Positions 23,204-36,993 of a stretch of 64,000 nt of DNA are shown here, in pieces. A program made the position numbers and the translations under genes. Every line of letters begins with the position of its first letter. Positions within the stretch are counted from its first letter, which is position 1. The DNA lies in contig JAPXFY010000016.1 of the NCBI GenBank assembly GCA_030674185.1, positions 40,425,966 to 40,489,965 on the forward strand, read 5' to 3'. The notes beneath the pieces are model-generated. The model was not told the DNA's origin. It worked only from the letters and a program-made list of their open reading frames with translations, and did no database searches. The DNA comes from Monoplex corrugatus (Eukaryota; Mollusca; Gastropoda; Littorinimorpha; Ranellidae).

Positions 23204-26200
23204 GATGTCAAGGGGTATGATATTTGTTACCACAGTGTTCAGAAAATACATCTCAGTGATGTAAGGTCTTTACTGCCAGTATTACAAGATACCTCCATTA
23301 CCAATGTTCAGAAAATACCTCCCGGTGGTACATGGTATGACATTTTTTACGATAGTGTTCAGAGAATACCTCAGTGCTATGTGGTATGACCTTTATTACC
23401 ACAGTGTTCAGAGAATACATGTACCTCTCAGTGCTATAATTATGGTTTGACCTTTACTACCACAGTGTTCAGAGAATACATGTACCTCTCGGTGATAAAT
23501 GGTATGACCTTTATTACCATAGTGTTCAGATAATACATGTACCTCTCAGTGCTATAATTATGGTTTGACCTTTACTACCACAGTATTCAGAGAATACATG
23601 TACCTCTCGGTGATAAATGGTATGACCTTTATTACCACAGTGTTCAGATAATACACGTACCTCTCGGTGATAAATTGTATGACCTTTATTACAATAGTGT
23701 TCAGATAATACCTCTCAGTGATAAATGGTATGACCTTTATTACCATAGTGTTCAGAGAATACCTCTCAGTGATATATGGTATGACCTTTATTACAATAGT
23801 GTTCAGATTTATCTCTCAGTGATATATTTATGGTATGACCTTTATTACCATAGTGTTCAGATTTATCTCTCAGTGATATATGGTATGACCTTTATTACGA
23901 TAGTGTTCAGAGAATACATGTACATCTCAGAGATATATGACATGACCTTTATTACCATAGTGTTCAGATAATACCTCTCAGTGATATATGGCATGACCTT
24001 TATTACAATAGTGTTCAGAGAATAATGTACCTCTCAGTGATATATGGTATGACCTTTATTACCATAGTGTTCAGATAATACATCTCAGTGATATAGGTAT
24101 GATCTTATACCATAGTGTATCGATAATACCTCAGTAATAGTAGACCTTATTACATTGTGTTCAAAAATAATTAATCTCAGTGATATAGGTATGACCTTTA
24201 TTACCATTGTGTTCAGATAATGATATGATATAGATTTAATCTCAGTGATTATAAGGTATGACTTTACATGTGTAGAATATTAATCCAGTGATATGTGACC
24301 TTATTCCATGTAGAGAATATATGTAATCTCAGTGATATGTGGTATGACCTTTATTACCATTGTGTTCAGAGAATATATGTAATCTCAGTGATATGGTATG
24401 ACCTTTATTACCATAGTGTTCAGAGAATATATGTAATCTCAGTGCTATATGGTATGACACTTTATTACCATAGTGTTCAGAGAATATATGTAATCTCAGT
24501 GTATATGGTATGACCTTTATTACCATAGTGTTCAGAATATATGTAAATCTCAGTGATATTGGTATGACCTTTATTACCATAGTGTTCAGAATATATTATC
24601 TCAGTGATATATGGTATGACTTTATTACCATAGTGTTCAGAAATATATATGGTATACTATACCTAGTGTCAATAATATTAGTGATAGGTATGACCTTTAT
24701 TACCATAGTGTTCAGATAATACCTCTCAGTGATATATGGTATGACCTTTATTACCATAGTGTTCAGATAATACCTCTCAGTGATATAAGGTATGACCTTT
24801 ATTACCATAGTGTTCAGATAATACCTCTCAGTGATATATGGTATGACCTTTATTACCCAATAGTGTTCAGATAATACCTCTCAGTGATATATGGTATGAC
24901 CTTTATTACCATAGTGTTACAGATAATACCTCTCAGTGCTATATGGTATGACCTTTATTACCATAGTGTTCAGATAATACCTCTCAGTGATATATGGTAT
25001 GACCTTTATTACATAGTGTTCAGATAATACCTCTCAGTGATATAAGGTATGACCTTTATTACAATAGTGTTCAGATAATACCTCTCAGTGATATATGGTA
25101 TGACCTTTATTACCATAGTGTTCAGATAATACCTCTCAGTGATATATGGTATGACTTTATTACATAGTGTTCAAGAGATAATTAACCTTCTCAGTGCATA
25201 TATGGTATGACCTTTATTACAATAGTGTTCAGATAATACCTCTCAGTGATATATGGTATGACCTTTATTACCAATAGTGTTCAGATAATACCTCTCAGTG
25301 ATATATAGGTATGACCTTTATTACCATAGTGTTCAGATAATACCTCTCAGTGATATATGGTATGACCTTTATTACCATAGTGTTCAGATAATACCTCTCA
25401 GTGATATATGGTATGACCTTTATTACCATAGTGTTCAGATAATACCTCTCAGTGATATATGGTATGACCTTTATTACCATAGTGTTCAGATAATACCTCT
25501 CAGTGATATATGGTATGACCTTTATTACCATAGTGTTCAGATAATACTCTCAGTGTATAATGGTATGACCTTTATTACCATAGTGTTCAGATAATACCTC
25601 TCAGTGATATATGGTATGACCTTTATTACCATAGTGTTCAGATAATACTCTCAGTGATATAAGGTATGACCTTTATTACCATAGTGTTCAGATAATACCT
25701 CTCAGTGATATAGGTATGACCTTTATTACCATAGTGTTCAGATAATACCTCTCAGTGCTATATGGTATGACCTTTATTACCATAGTGTTCAGATAATACC
25801 TCTCAGTGATATATGGTATGACCTTTATTACCATAGTGTTCAGATAATACCTCTCAGTGATAAAAGGTATGACCTTTATTACCATGTGTTCAGATAATAC
25901 CTCTCAGTGATATATGGTATGACCTTTATTACCATAGTGTTCAGAGAATACCTCTCAGTGATATATGGTATGACCTTTATTACCATAGTGTTCAGATAAT
26001 ACCTCTCAGTGATATAATGGTATGACTTTATTACCATAGTGTTAGTAATACAGTAGAATAGTAAGTATACATAGGTTAGAATACCTCAGTGCATATGGTA
26101 TGACCTTTATTACAATAGTGTTTCAGATAATACCTCTCAGTGATATAAGGTATGACCTTTATTACAATAGTGTTCAGATAATACCTCTCAGTGATATAAG

Positions 26201-27974
26201 GTATGACCTTTATTACCATAGTGTTCAGATAATACCTCTCAGTGATATATGGTATGACCTTTATTACCATAGTGTTCAGATAATACCTCTCAGTGATATA
26301 TGGTATGACCTTTATTACCATTGTGTTCAGATAATACCTCTCAGTGATATATGGTATGACCTTTGTTACCATAGTGTTCAGAGAATACCTCTCAGTGATA
26401 TATGGTATGACCTTTATTACCATAGTGTTCAGATAATACCTCTCAGTGATATATGGTATGACTTTATTACCACAGTGTTAAGAGAATATATGTAATCTCA
26501 GTGCTATATGGTATGACCTTTATTACAATAGTGTTCAGATAATACCTCTCAGTGATATATGGTATGACCTTTATTACAATAGTGTTCAGATAATACCTCT
26601 CAGTGATATAAGGTATGACCTTTATTACCATAGTGTTCAGATAATACCTCTCAGTGATATATGGTATGACCTTTATTACCATAGTGTTCAGATAATACCT
26701 CTCAGTGATATATGGTATGACCTTTATTACAATAGTGTTCAGATAATACCTCTCAGTGATATAAGGTATGACCTTTATTACCATAGTGTTCAGATAATAC
26801 CTCTCAGTGATATATGGTATGACCTTTATTACCATAGTGTTCAGAGAATACATCTCAGTGATATATGGTATGACCTTTATTACCATAGTGTTCAGATAAT
26901 ACCTCTCAGTGATATATGGTATGACCTTTATTACCATAGTGTTCAGATAATACCTCTCAGTGATATATGGTATGACCTTTATTACCATAGTGTTCAGATA
27001 ATACCTCTCAGTGATATAAGGTATGACCTTTATTACCATAGTGTTCAGATAATACCTCTCAGTGCTATATGGTATGACCTTTATTACCATAGTGTTCAGA
27101 TAATACCTCTCAGTGATATATGGTATGACCTTTATTACCATAGTGTTCAGATAATACCTCTCAGTGATAAAAAGTATGACCTTTATTACCATTGTGTTCA
27201 GATAATACCTCTCAGTGATATATGGTATGACCTTTATTACCATAGTGTTCAGAGAATACCTCTCAGTGATATATGGTATGACCTTTATTACCATAGTGTT
27301 CAGATAATACCTCTCAGTGCTATATGGTATGACCTTTATTACCATAGTGTTCAGATAATACCTCTCAGTGCTATATGGTATGACCTTTATTACCATAGTG
27401 TTCAGATAATACCTCTCAGTGATATATGGTATGACCTTTATTACCATTGTGTTCAGATAATACCTCTCAGTGATATATGGTATGACCTTTATTACTATAG
27501 TGTTCAGATAATACCTCTCAGTGCTATATGGTATGACCTTTATTACCATAGTGTTCAGATAATACCTCTCAGTGATATATGGTATGACCTTTATTACCAT
27601 AGTGTTCAGATAATACCTCTCAGTGATATATGGTATGACCTTTATTACCATAGTGTTCAGATAATACCTCTCAGTGATATATGGTATGACCTTTATTACC
27701 ATAGTGTTCAGATAATACCTCTCAGTGATATATGGTATGACCTTTATTACCATAGTGTTCAGATAATACCTCTCAGTGATATAAGGTATGACCTTTATTA
27801 CCATAGTGTTCAGATAATACATCTCAGTGATATAAGGTATGACCTTTATTACCATAGTGTTCAGATAATACCTCTCAGTGATATATGGTATGCTTTACTA
27901 CCATAGAGTTCAGATTTACCTCTCAGTGATTGATGGTATGATTTCTAATACTAGCGTTTAGAACATACATGTCC
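23204..27974 (+). repeat. 51-bp minisatellite (about 90 units)
   Basis: Consensus unit ATAATACCTCTCAGTGATA + TATGGTATGACCTTTATTAC + CATAGTGTTCAG, 51 bp. Units at the left edge (23204-23400) are the most diverged, the middle (24050-24700) has many indels, and 26500-27880 is highly regular. Each unit carries CCTTTATTACCATAGTGTTCAG, an acceptor-like pyrimidine-rich stretch ending in CAG. Since 51 is a multiple of three, long open frames exist on both strands (MVIKVIPYITERYYLNT on the minus strand, up to 462 codons). A diverged remnant of the array continues at 30013-30060 on the far side of the inserted L2-like element. Confidence 0.95.
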
Positions 27975-29832
27975 TTGACTCCCATCTGTATTCTCCAACT
28001 ATTTCACCACCAAAATACAAACTCTTCGTGACAGGCTTGACAGGACACCCTGTCAACCATGCCCACCTGACCCTTCCTTCTCTGGCACACCTCTTACTAC
28101 TTTTAACCCAGTCTCACAAGAAGAAATTCTCAACACAATCAGATCCATGTCGTTCAAAACCTGCGAACTGGATCCTCTTCCAGGTTCTCTCTACGCCGAC
28201 TGTCTCCCTACTCTCCTCCCATTCATCACTGACATCATCAACACTTCTCTTCAAACTGGAACTGTCCCTGATTCTTTCAAGTCTGCTATTGTTCACCCTC
28301 TCCTCAAGAAACACAATTTAGATCCAAATGAACTGAAAAATTACCGGCCTATCTCTAATCTCTCTTTCTTGTCAAAACTCCTTGAAAAAGTCGTCCTCAA
28401 CCAGCTGAACTCTCACCTGTCTGCCAACAATCTCCTCAATCCTTTCCAGTCAGCCTACCGCCAGTGCCATAGCACTGAAACTGCCCTACTACACATTCTC
28501 AACAATCTCCTCCTTGCAACTGATACTGGCAAAGTCTCTCTCCTCACACTCCTTGATCTGTCTGCAGCCTTTGATACCATTGATCATGGTATTCTCCTTT
28601 CTAGACTTCATCATACTTTTGGCATCTCTGATATTGCTCTGTCTTGGTTCACTTCATACCTATCCAACAGAAAACAAACCGTTCTCATCAATGGCACTTA
28701 CTCTCAACCTGCATACCTGACCTGTGGTGTTCCACAAGGATCTGTCCTTGGCCCTGTTCTGTTCACTCTTTACACCTCCCCCCTGTCCACCATCATCAAC
28801 TCCCACTCCATAAAACACCACTTCTATGCTGATGACACCCAACTTCAAGACAGTGACTCACCTGATAATATACAGCGCCTGTTGACTCGCACCACTGAGT
28901 GTTACTCGGACATTAAGAACTGGATGACACACAATAGACTTCAGCTTAATGACGACAAAACAGAAGCTATCCTCATTGGCACCCGTCAGAAACTTTCTCA
29001 GCTGCCTCCTCTTTCTCTCCCATTATGTAACACATCAGTCCCAATTTCTGATTCAGTTAAAAACCTTGGTGTCTGCATTGACTCTACCCTCTCCATGAAC
29101 AACTTTGTTTCTCAAACTGCCAGATCCTGCTACTATCATCTCCATCGTATAAGGCTGATCAGGAAGTATCTCTCTGTCGAAACAACTGCAAAACTCGTTC
29201 TCTCCTTCATAATGTCTCGCATTGACTATTGCAATTCACTCCTGTCTGGTCTTCCTGCCTCCACCATTCACATCCTACAGCGCATTCAAAACAATGCTGT
29301 ACGCCTTGTACTCAAAAAGAAAAAAGCTGACCACATATCTCCTCTCCTGGCACAACTTCACTGGCTCCCTGTATCAAAGCGCATACAGTACAAACTAGAC
29401 ACCATGTGCTACAAAAGCCTCAATAACGCAGCCCCCGATTACCTGTCAAGCCTACTTGAGATCTATCTTCCCTCACGTACCCTCCGCTCTGCTTCCGATC
29501 CTCTGACTTTTCGCTTTCCACGCACTAAGCTCAATACCTATGGTCCACGAGCCTTCTCTGTTTCTGGTCCACTCTCCTGGAACAGACTTCCTCTCTCAGT
29601 CCGTCAGCAACCTACTTTTGTCTCCTTCAAGTCCGCTCTCAAAACTCACCTTTTCTCCTCCGCATAAAATCCTAACCTCACTCAACCCCCCCCCCCCCCT
29701 CTGCAGCCTGTCTCCGCTCGGAGGGAATCACATGGTTATAATATATAATTGTATATGCTATGCTCTCTATAATTTTCCATTGCTTTTATTCTTGCTTTTA
29801 TTGCTTTTATTCTTTCTCCCCATTTATAGCCA

Positions 29833-29886
<54 letters not shown>

Positions 29887-30012
29887 CGTGCGTGTGTGTG
29901 CGTGCGTGCGTGCGTGCGTGCTTACGTGTGTGTCTGCTTCAGCGCTTAGATTTGATTTTATCAAGATTTTGCGCTATATAAATATTGTAATTATTATTAT
30001 TATTATTATTAT
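27975..30012 (+). mobile_element. L2-like LINE copy 1, 5'-truncated, intact RT ORF
   Basis: Open frame from 27979 to 29667 (563 codons) carrying the RT and C-terminal region of a CR1/L2-type non-LTR retrotransposon. Landmarks: LKNYRPISNLSFLSKLLEKV, FQSAYRQCHSTETALL, LLDLSAAFDTIDH, GVPQGSVLGP, catalytic YADD at 28825-28836, NRLQLNDDKTEAILIG, and LPVSKRIQYKL near the C-terminus. The endonuclease is missing (5' truncation). The 3' UTR contains poly-C (29683-29698), a (TG)n tract (29833-29926) and ends GCGCTATATAAATATTG + (ATT)n at 29971-30011, a typical L2-type microsatellite tail. It interrupts the 51-bp array. Copy 2 at 42193-43893 is nearly identical. Confidence 0.95.
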
Positions 30013-30062
30013 GGTATGACATCTATTGCCAATGTTAAGAAAATACCTCCCAGTGATGTAGT

Positions 30063-31370
30063 AACAATAACAACAACATTTAAACGGCATCAAATCTTGA
30101 TATATACAATGTAAATCAAATCAAAGCGCGCACTTTTATCGTCCACCAAAGTATTCACTCACAGTGACTAATACTCGAGGGTACAAAAACACACAAACCA
30201 GGAGGGGAGGACAGAAGCGGGGTAGGACGAAAAGGTGAGCACTTAGAGTGGAAATCACTGCTGGGCAAGAGGGTATGTCTTCAAATTAGATTTGAAGGGA
30301 ACATGTGACTGTAGAAGAGACAAGGGAAGTTCGTTCTAGTTATACGGACCAGATACAGACAAAAAGAGTGGCCACCCGCTATGGAAAACCTGTACAGATG
30401 TATCGAGGAATTTGTAAACAAGTAGTATAGAAACAGAACGGAGAGGTTGGCAGGGATGTATACCCAGAGGTGGTCGCAAAGATAAATAGTTGCTATATCA
30501 CCGATACATTTGTAGCATAATATATTGATTTTGATGAAAATCTTTGACTTAGGCGACTAGTGAAGAAAGTGAATCAAGCGATGATCATGCTTTTCTTACG
30601 AAGGGCAAGACAGGTCAGAGAATTGTGAATACTGGCTGTGGAGGCATATGACAGAACAAGCGGTAAGCCAGAGAATAGAGAGTCACAAAAATCGGTACGA
30701 GTCAAGATCAGAGAAGTCGCGAGTTTAGATGCTCTTGAAGTTGATAGATAACGACAAACAAAACTGAAACGTCACAGTTATCAGTAACACGACTGACATG
30801 TTTGGATGATATATTTCTGCATAGAGAGATGAACATCAAGAACAAGGCCAAGGTTACTCTCTGAATCAGGAACTACAATAATGTTGTACCCTAGTTGGAC
30901 AGAACAAACGTTTACAGTGGAATGCTTGTGCTTGCTTCCAGTTAGCACTGTTTCAGTCTTTATATGCACTCAACTACAGCTTCTTCTGTATCATCTAGTT
31001 CAGTATCTCAACCGAACAGTCAGAAGCTTCGGAAATAAGAGCTGAAACATTTTACGGAGTGCACTGTTGTAGAGATGGGAGTCATCAGCATAGATAGATG
31101 TTGCGCTGACTGAAGACATTGACAAGAGGTGAGGTGTAGAGTGTGAAGAGGACTGGCCCAAGTATAAGCCTTGGGGGACTCCATATGCGAGTTTAACCGG
31201 CTGGAAAGTAGACTCATTTACCATGACTGACTGAAAGCAGTTGACAGGTTTGACAAAATACAGATTCCAGATGTGTGCTCCAGTTGAGAGAGGATTGTGT
31301 AGTCAGCGGTGCCAAAGACAGCAGAAAGGTCTAAAAACAATAAGTAGCGTACTGATGCAAGGCTGCCTTT
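30063..31370 (-). mobile_element. Old L2-like LINE copy on the minus strand
   Basis: The minus strand encodes fragments LAYGVPQGLYLGQSSS and SIYADDSHLY (31040-31210), the RT turn and catalytic YADD, followed toward lower coordinates by SESNLGLVLDVHLSM (30800-30880). Lower still is a decayed 3' region shared with the copy at 8403-9425 (ATCTTGATA, CAAACCAGGAGGGGAGGACA). The frames are broken by stops. Confidence 0.8.
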
Positions 31371-31659
31371 GTTTGTATGCTTATTGATCATTTGTCTTTA
31401 TGAACACGCACAGTGTCAAACTGTATCGCTGTAATAACGTGTGGTCCACGTGATGAAAATGTTGAAATACATTTTCATTACAATTCTGTTGATACTTAAC
31501 TCTTCCCTTTCTTTGCAGTTATAATGTTAGATGCCTCTTCCAGCGTGTTAAAATTGTATGATAGTGTGCAAACTTTGCGTTCAACATGTTTCTTGTGCAT
31601 TATACAACTACTTTTATGACCTAACTGTACATGATTTTGTCAGACCGTGCTAAGATCTG

Positions 31660-31690
<31 letters not shown>

Positions 31691-32052
31691 ACAACAGCAA
31701 CAACAACAACAACAACCTCCTCAGATTTAACCCTACCCTGCTACCGCATGGACATAGTAACTCAACAGACTGAACTCCAAGAAGCCGGATTGACAAAATC
31801 AAGTCAAGTTTTATTTACACTATCATAAACACAACAAACAAGCACAAGAAAAAAAACAACAACCCCAAAACAAACGTACAGGCGCAAACACACACAAAGA
31901 AGGTGCACCATGACAGTGCCTCAACCACGTAGTCTGTACTTTCATCAGGTTAGTTTGTCTCTCAAACCGTGACTAGGCCCACAGGTACACCATTTCACTC
32001 GGGTACTCTTCTACGTGATCACATGATTTAGATTTTAAGATACACACACACA

Positions 32053-32135
<83 letters not shown>

Positions 32136-32505
32136 TAACAGTATCTGGTAAATAATTTGATATCCAAGCAACCACCAAGTGGTATCCCCACATATCTTGT
32201 TTATTGATAACTACGAGTGGACACTGAGTCCAGATCTTCTGGAAGATTAGGACAAACAGATCAGTTCGATCAACGTGGAGCATTCTACACACTGCTGCTG
32301 TATCCAATGTATAGTAAATGTCGCTAGGGTAGTCACACCTACCCCCTTGGTATGTTTTACTTCATTCTGGGTTTAATGATCCTTTTTCCAATTTTTATTA
32401 TTTACCTCGTTCAGTTTGTTTTCACAGAGACCCTCTCATTGAAGTATTTCATTAAAACGTTGACACACACCTGTTCACTTGTCGGCTACATCATGCTTGA
32501 TGGTA
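31371..32505. other. Intron with two microsatellites
   Basis: No gene seen. There is a CAG/CAA tract at 31667-31717 and a (CA)n tract at 32042-32133. Open frames across the latter are Cys-Val dinucleotide artefacts. Confidence 0.6.
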
Positions 32506-32509
32506 GCCG

Positions 32510-35245
32510 CTGATACATGCCCCGTTAGCTGTCTTCATCCCCTTCTGTCTACAGTCCTGCAGATTTCACTTTTCGGCAACTTCGTGTACTTGGCTATGTT
32601 CTCTACATAGCAATTCGGCGGTCTTCCTTGTCGTCTCTTGCCCTCCATTTTGCTCTGGGCCACAGTCTTCATTACATGGCAACTCTGATGTCTCATAGCA
32701 TGTCCAAGGTATTTTATTTTCCTTTTCCTAACCAGGCCGAAAAGTTCAGGTTGTTGGTTCAATTCTTCCAGAATGATTTGGATTGTTCGTCTTTCAGTCC
32801 AGCTTATTCTTAGGAGTCTTCTGTAGAATCATATCTCTGCACTTTTGATTCTGTTTTCATCTGCAGCTTTAAGAGTGCATCTTTCACTTCCATATAACAT
32901 AACAGGCCAAATCAGTGTCCGCAGTATTTTAAGTTTGAGCTCATTTCCTAAATATCTGTCTTTCCAAATGTTGGTAGTAAGATGGACCATTCTTTGCTTG
33001 CCTTGGGCAGTTCTTGCTTTGATGTCTTTGCTACATGTGGCATCAGCTGACTTGTGTGACCCAAGGCATTTGAAATGTTGTACAACTTCACGGGGTTCTC
33101 CATCGACTGAAATGTTTTCATCCATGGATCCACCGATATGCATTACCTCCATCTTCTTTGCCTTGAGGTTTAGGAATAATGCAGTTCTTCTCACTCCAAC
33201 AACCTTTTTCATCCCATTTTCTACGCCACTTTAATGGCCACAGAAGCTGAAACAGTTTTCATTATGCAATGATGATGATGTCGATGTGGATGATAATTAT
33301 GATGCTATGGAGTTCCATCTACGATTGAGACTCCGTGACAGGGTTGTACTCTACGGTTACTATCATAATATATCCTGGCGTCAACCAGGCCCGAGAGATA
33401 CAGACATCTACGGTGTTGGTCAGAAGATTTGAGCAACACCTTCAATGACGCATCCACGAAGTGGATGAGACTCGACTGTGCGGTTCCAGTCTTCCCTATG
33501 AGCCCATAGCACGCCCAACTCTGGGTCGGAGCCGGTTAGAGCCGAAAACCCCCCACAATGATAATTGTATTTTTGAAGGTACTGATGGGGATTCGAACCC
33601 ACAACCTTCCAGTCGGTAGTCCGTTGCGTTAACCACTACACCACGGCGACTTGTCGCTTCATATACTTTGTCAATGATTGTTTGCTTATTGTCTTTGCAG
33701 CCTGATCCGAGAGCAATGTCATCCACAGACCTCAGATTTGTGAATTTCCTCCCCGCCAGTCTTTAAACCAAGTTCTTCAATCTCTGCCTCTCTCATTACC
33801 TGTTCTGTGTACAAGCTGAACAGCTGTGGTAAGAGTATACATCCTTGCCTGACTCCCTTCTGGATTGGGAAGAATCTGCAGTGTTGTCTGTTCCATTTTT
33901 TCGTGGCCTGCTGGTCTGTGTAGTCGTTGATTAGCAGTGTGACCGAGTGCCTTGGGAAACCCATTTTGTTCACGGTTTGGAAGAGGTACTCATGCTTTAT
34001 GCTTTACGGTGTCAAATGCTTTACTGTAATCAATGAACGTCATGTAAAGCTCCATCTTTTGCCCATCTTCGCCGTATTCAACTCTTATTCTTTTCATCAG
34101 AATTTGCATGATGAAGAGCATGTCACTGGTTCCTCTATTGCTTCTAAAGCCGGCCTGAACCTCTGACATTTCTTCTTCGATTTTCTGTTTCAGTCGGTTT
34201 AGTATTATTATTAGTAGGACCTTGCTGGTGTGACTTATCAGGGCAATGTTTCGGTTGTTTCCACAGTTCCTTGTGTCTCCACTTTTGTGCAACATAACAA
34301 ATTTTTGTTTTTTTCCAGTCGTCTGGCCACTGCTGAATTTCCCAGATTAAACTGCATAAATTAATGTGATCTGTCTTTATTGCTTCTGATTCACTTTTCA
34401 TGATCATCTCTATTGGTATGTTATTCAGTCCTGGTGATTTTCTATCTTTTATGCTTTTGATTGCTGCTTCAATTTCACTTTTGAGGAATGCGGGCTTTTT
34501 TTGTACTGAATCGATTTCAGTGTCAACTTGTGGAGATTGTTCTTTGTGTCGTCACTGAAGAGGTCGCTTCCATAATCATACCATCTGCTCAGAACATCAT
34601 ATGGATCTGTTTTTTTCCGTCCTTGTCATTGATACATAACTGTTGTGGTTTGTATTCTTTTGTCTTTACTTTACGTGTCTGTTAGTTCTTTTGACTTCTT
34701 TGCTGCATTAAATCGTTAAATTAATCTTTCTGCATTCTTGGTCTAGCCACTCTTTCCTTTCCTGTCTAATTTTGGTCTGTAATACTCTTTTAAGTGTTTT
34801 TGCATCTCTCAAGATCTGCATTTTTGGCCTGTTTTCGCTGTTCCATCAGTTCAATGACATCATCATTAACATATGCTTTCTTCTTTTTTTTCTTTTTTTT
34901 CTTTTGTTTGCCAGTAACTCTTTCACCACATGTCCATCTTTCTTTCATGGCCTCTCAAATTTCATTTGGCGTCTTCTCTGTAGATGACCATTCCTGATTG
35001 ACAGCTTCAAATCTATTATTTGTTTCTATGCGATAAGTTTCAGCAATCTTTTCATTGAGTAATCTTTCCGCATCCAATTCTTGGTCAATGCTGTTTGTGA
35101 ATCTTCTGTAGCGTTTCAGTCTGAGCTTGGCTGCCAGTGGAGTGCGATCTGTTGAACAGTCTGTTCCTGGCTTTGCTTTTGAGTTCAAGACACAGGACTT
35201 CCAGTTTCTGTCAGTTAAAATATAGTCAATGACGACACGCACGCA
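32510..35245 (-). mobile_element. APE-type LINE, heavily frameshifted, split by a SINE
   Basis: Minus-strand remnant reading from 35245 down to 32510. Order: end of endonuclease (VIDYILTDRNWKS ... AAKLRLKRY), RT (VQAGFRSNRGTSDMLFIMQI, FIDYSKAFDTVKH, KGVRQGCILLPQLFSLY), a catalytic box read as SVDDIAL near 33700, thumb and C-terminal regions (NIWKDRYLGNELKLKILRTL, PVMLYGSERCTLK) and a tail GHAMRH ... GKRRQGRPP (32535-32760). At least five frame breaks. A tRNA-derived SINE interrupts it at about 33240-33655. The related fragment at 58505-59400 shares the WPVMLY and KIQYMG motifs. Confidence 0.85.
33240..33655 (-). mobile_element. tRNA-derived SINE inserted in a LINE
   Basis: On the minus strand the head (33650 downward) reads CGCCGTGGTGTAGTGGTTAA, an A-box-bearing tRNA-like 5' end, and 33590-33600 reads GGGTTCGAATC, a canonical B box. 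The body continues to about 33290 and ends in an A/T-rich GAT-type tract. LINE coding is found on both sides (ending ...DKVYEA at 33655 and resuming at NGMKKVVGVRR near 33234), so this is a clean insertion. Confidence 0.85.
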
Positions 35246-36186
35246 CTTTTTTTTTCAAACATTTGTGTTTCATTTTACTGGAGTTTAATGGCCTCTTTTC
35301 TCAAGTCTCATTAGTTGTCCTTGTGTCATTATAAGTTTTGCGTGACTTTTACACGGCCTAAGATTGTTACTTGGTAAGATTATATTTTAAGTCTCCATTT
35401 CAGTTTTCACCATACTCCGCCCTCCTTCACATCAACTCCATCATCCAACGATCTCAACTCTACATTTTGGGTCCTTGATCTTCCGTGAGAAGATTTATAG
35501 CTGGTCTGGCATACACCTGGAAGGATAAAAACAGTGAACTGGCGAAGGCTGGACCCGTAGCTGACATTCCCAGATGTAGATTCTGGTCAGGTTTACTGAA
35601 TCAATAACTACTTGCTACTCGACCGCACACAAGTTGTCCAATCCTCACCTCTAACTAGAGCTGGAATATCCCTTTTTCATTTATTGTATCATGGAATATC
35701 ATTTTGATTTATCTAATCAGTGCTAACCTCGAGTTCGCAAGAAACTCAACACGGAACACACAAAACATGGACGAGGAAACTTGAGAACTTCTGTGAGGGT
35801 GTCAAATACGCACAGGTATGCACAAACGCATAGGAATATAAACACACAAATACACAAAGGAATCCATATCACCACATATATACGGGTTGCTTTACACAGA
35901 GCTGAGACGGTTTCTGCATATGGATATATTCTTGGTTGGGGGGAGGGGGGCAGGTAAATGTGAACAGGCCTACAAGACTCGTGTGCTGTAGGAAAAGGGG
36001 AGCAATTGTTCGACTGTTATAGAACTAACCTGCAAAAAGGAAACCCGATGCAAATCGTGGTGAGTACCAACTGTCTCCGTGACAGATTCCCTTGTTTATA
36101 TTTGAAATGAAAATAGCATTGAATGAAAGGAAAAACAGACGTGATTACAACATATAAATTGCTGTAAAATCTTATTTGATACACAG
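35246..36186. other. Intron, nothing recognised
   Basis: Mixed-composition intron with a short G-run at 35938-35950. No repeats or coding potential could be supported. It ends at the acceptor of exon d. Confidence 0.5.
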
Positions 36187-36510
36187 GAATATCCTACCAA
36201 CTTGGAGGCAGCAGCTCGGAGTACAAAGGTCGCGTGGAAGTGTTCATGGACGGGCAGCTGGGTACAGTATGTCGGTCCTACTTTTCCTCGCCTGAGGCGA
36301 CCGTCTTCTGTCGTAGTCTAGGCTTCAATGATGGCAGAGTGGACTACCGCACGAGTTACCCCAACCCACCCAACAAAATCTACCAGGCCAACTTGATGTG
36401 TACAGGAAACGAAAACAGCTTGGACGAATGTGCACATACAGGATGGAAGACGGCCACTTCTAGTTACTGCTCACATAGCCATGATGCCAGTGTCATCTGC
36501 TACGATGATG
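36187..36510 (+). CDS. SRCR domain d, single exon
   Basis: Complete SRCR domain of 108 residues with six cysteines: GTVC, TVFC, LMC, DEC, SYC and VIC. Opens GISYQLGGSSSEYKGRVEVF and contains SPEATVFCRSLGFNDG. Acceptor GATACACAG at 36178-36186, donor GTGAGC at 36511; phase 1 at both ends. The middle loop is unusually polar and proline-rich (YPNPPNKIYQ). It is the closest relative of domain g ([26 protein letters not shown]) and probably of the partial domain j (GISYRVTGD). Confidence 0.95.
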
Positions 36511-36689
36511 GTGAGCTTGAACTTTGTGCTGTGTATTTATGTACAAATAGCCCTACCGACATGGTGATTTACACAGCATACTACGAGCGTACGTTACGGT
36601 GCTTTGAGTATTAAACGATGTTCATGTCTTGTTAGCTGGATTGGCTCAATTCACAATTTTTCAGCCTTGTGTGACCCAGTGATGCTTGA

Positions 36690-36748
36690 GACACACGCAC
36701 ACACACACACCGCGCACACACACACACACACACACACGCGCGCGCACG
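36690..36748. repeat. (CA)n tract
   Basis: Short CA-rich tract with CG interruptions at its 3' end, in the intron between exons d and e. Confidence 0.8.
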
Positions 36749-36952
36749 TGCAAACATACATGATCAATACCGTCGCTACATTTCACTTGAGAAATGCATG
36801 TCACAAGGATTTTGCGTTGGTTTCATTTGAAATGAGCTCAAGATATTTCTGTTCATCTTTTTTTGTTAGTTCAGCTCTTATTCACCGATCGTTCAGCGAC
36901 CAATGCAGTTGGGTGTGTGTGCGGCCCAGTTTTTTTATTCCTTTTCTTGTAG

Positions 36953-36993
36953 CTGATATAGCTTATGTGTACAACCCCTATTCCACAAATAGG
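36953..36993 (+). CDS. Candidate 41-nt micro-exon
   Basis: A strong acceptor (TTTTTTTATTCCTTTTCTTGTAG, ending at 36952) and a consensus donor (AGG before GTAAGT at 36994) bracket 41 nt encoding DIAYVYNPYSTNR in the phase set by exon d. It would end in phase 0. A second acceptor at 37247 (GTGTTTCAG) could follow, but in that phase the downstream sequence reaches a TAA at about 37317, which would truncate the protein. The direct d to e splice is already phase-compatible, so this could be an alternative terminal path or a chance pair of good splice sites. No family match. Confidence 0.25.

Noticed and set aside
23204..23260. A small linker exon starting after TTGTACAG at 23203
   Set aside because: The acceptor and a GTAAGG donor at about 23263 look usable, but the sequence is part of the diverged first unit of the 51-bp array and encodes no SRCR-like linker.
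26467..27855. A 462-codon minus-strand frame of 17-residue repeats
   Set aside because: Translation of the 51-bp minisatellite; its frame follows array regularity and breaks with indels.
33590..33650. A functional tRNA gene
   Set aside because: A and B boxes are present, but the acceptor stem is missing and the segment continues into a SINE body inside a LINE.
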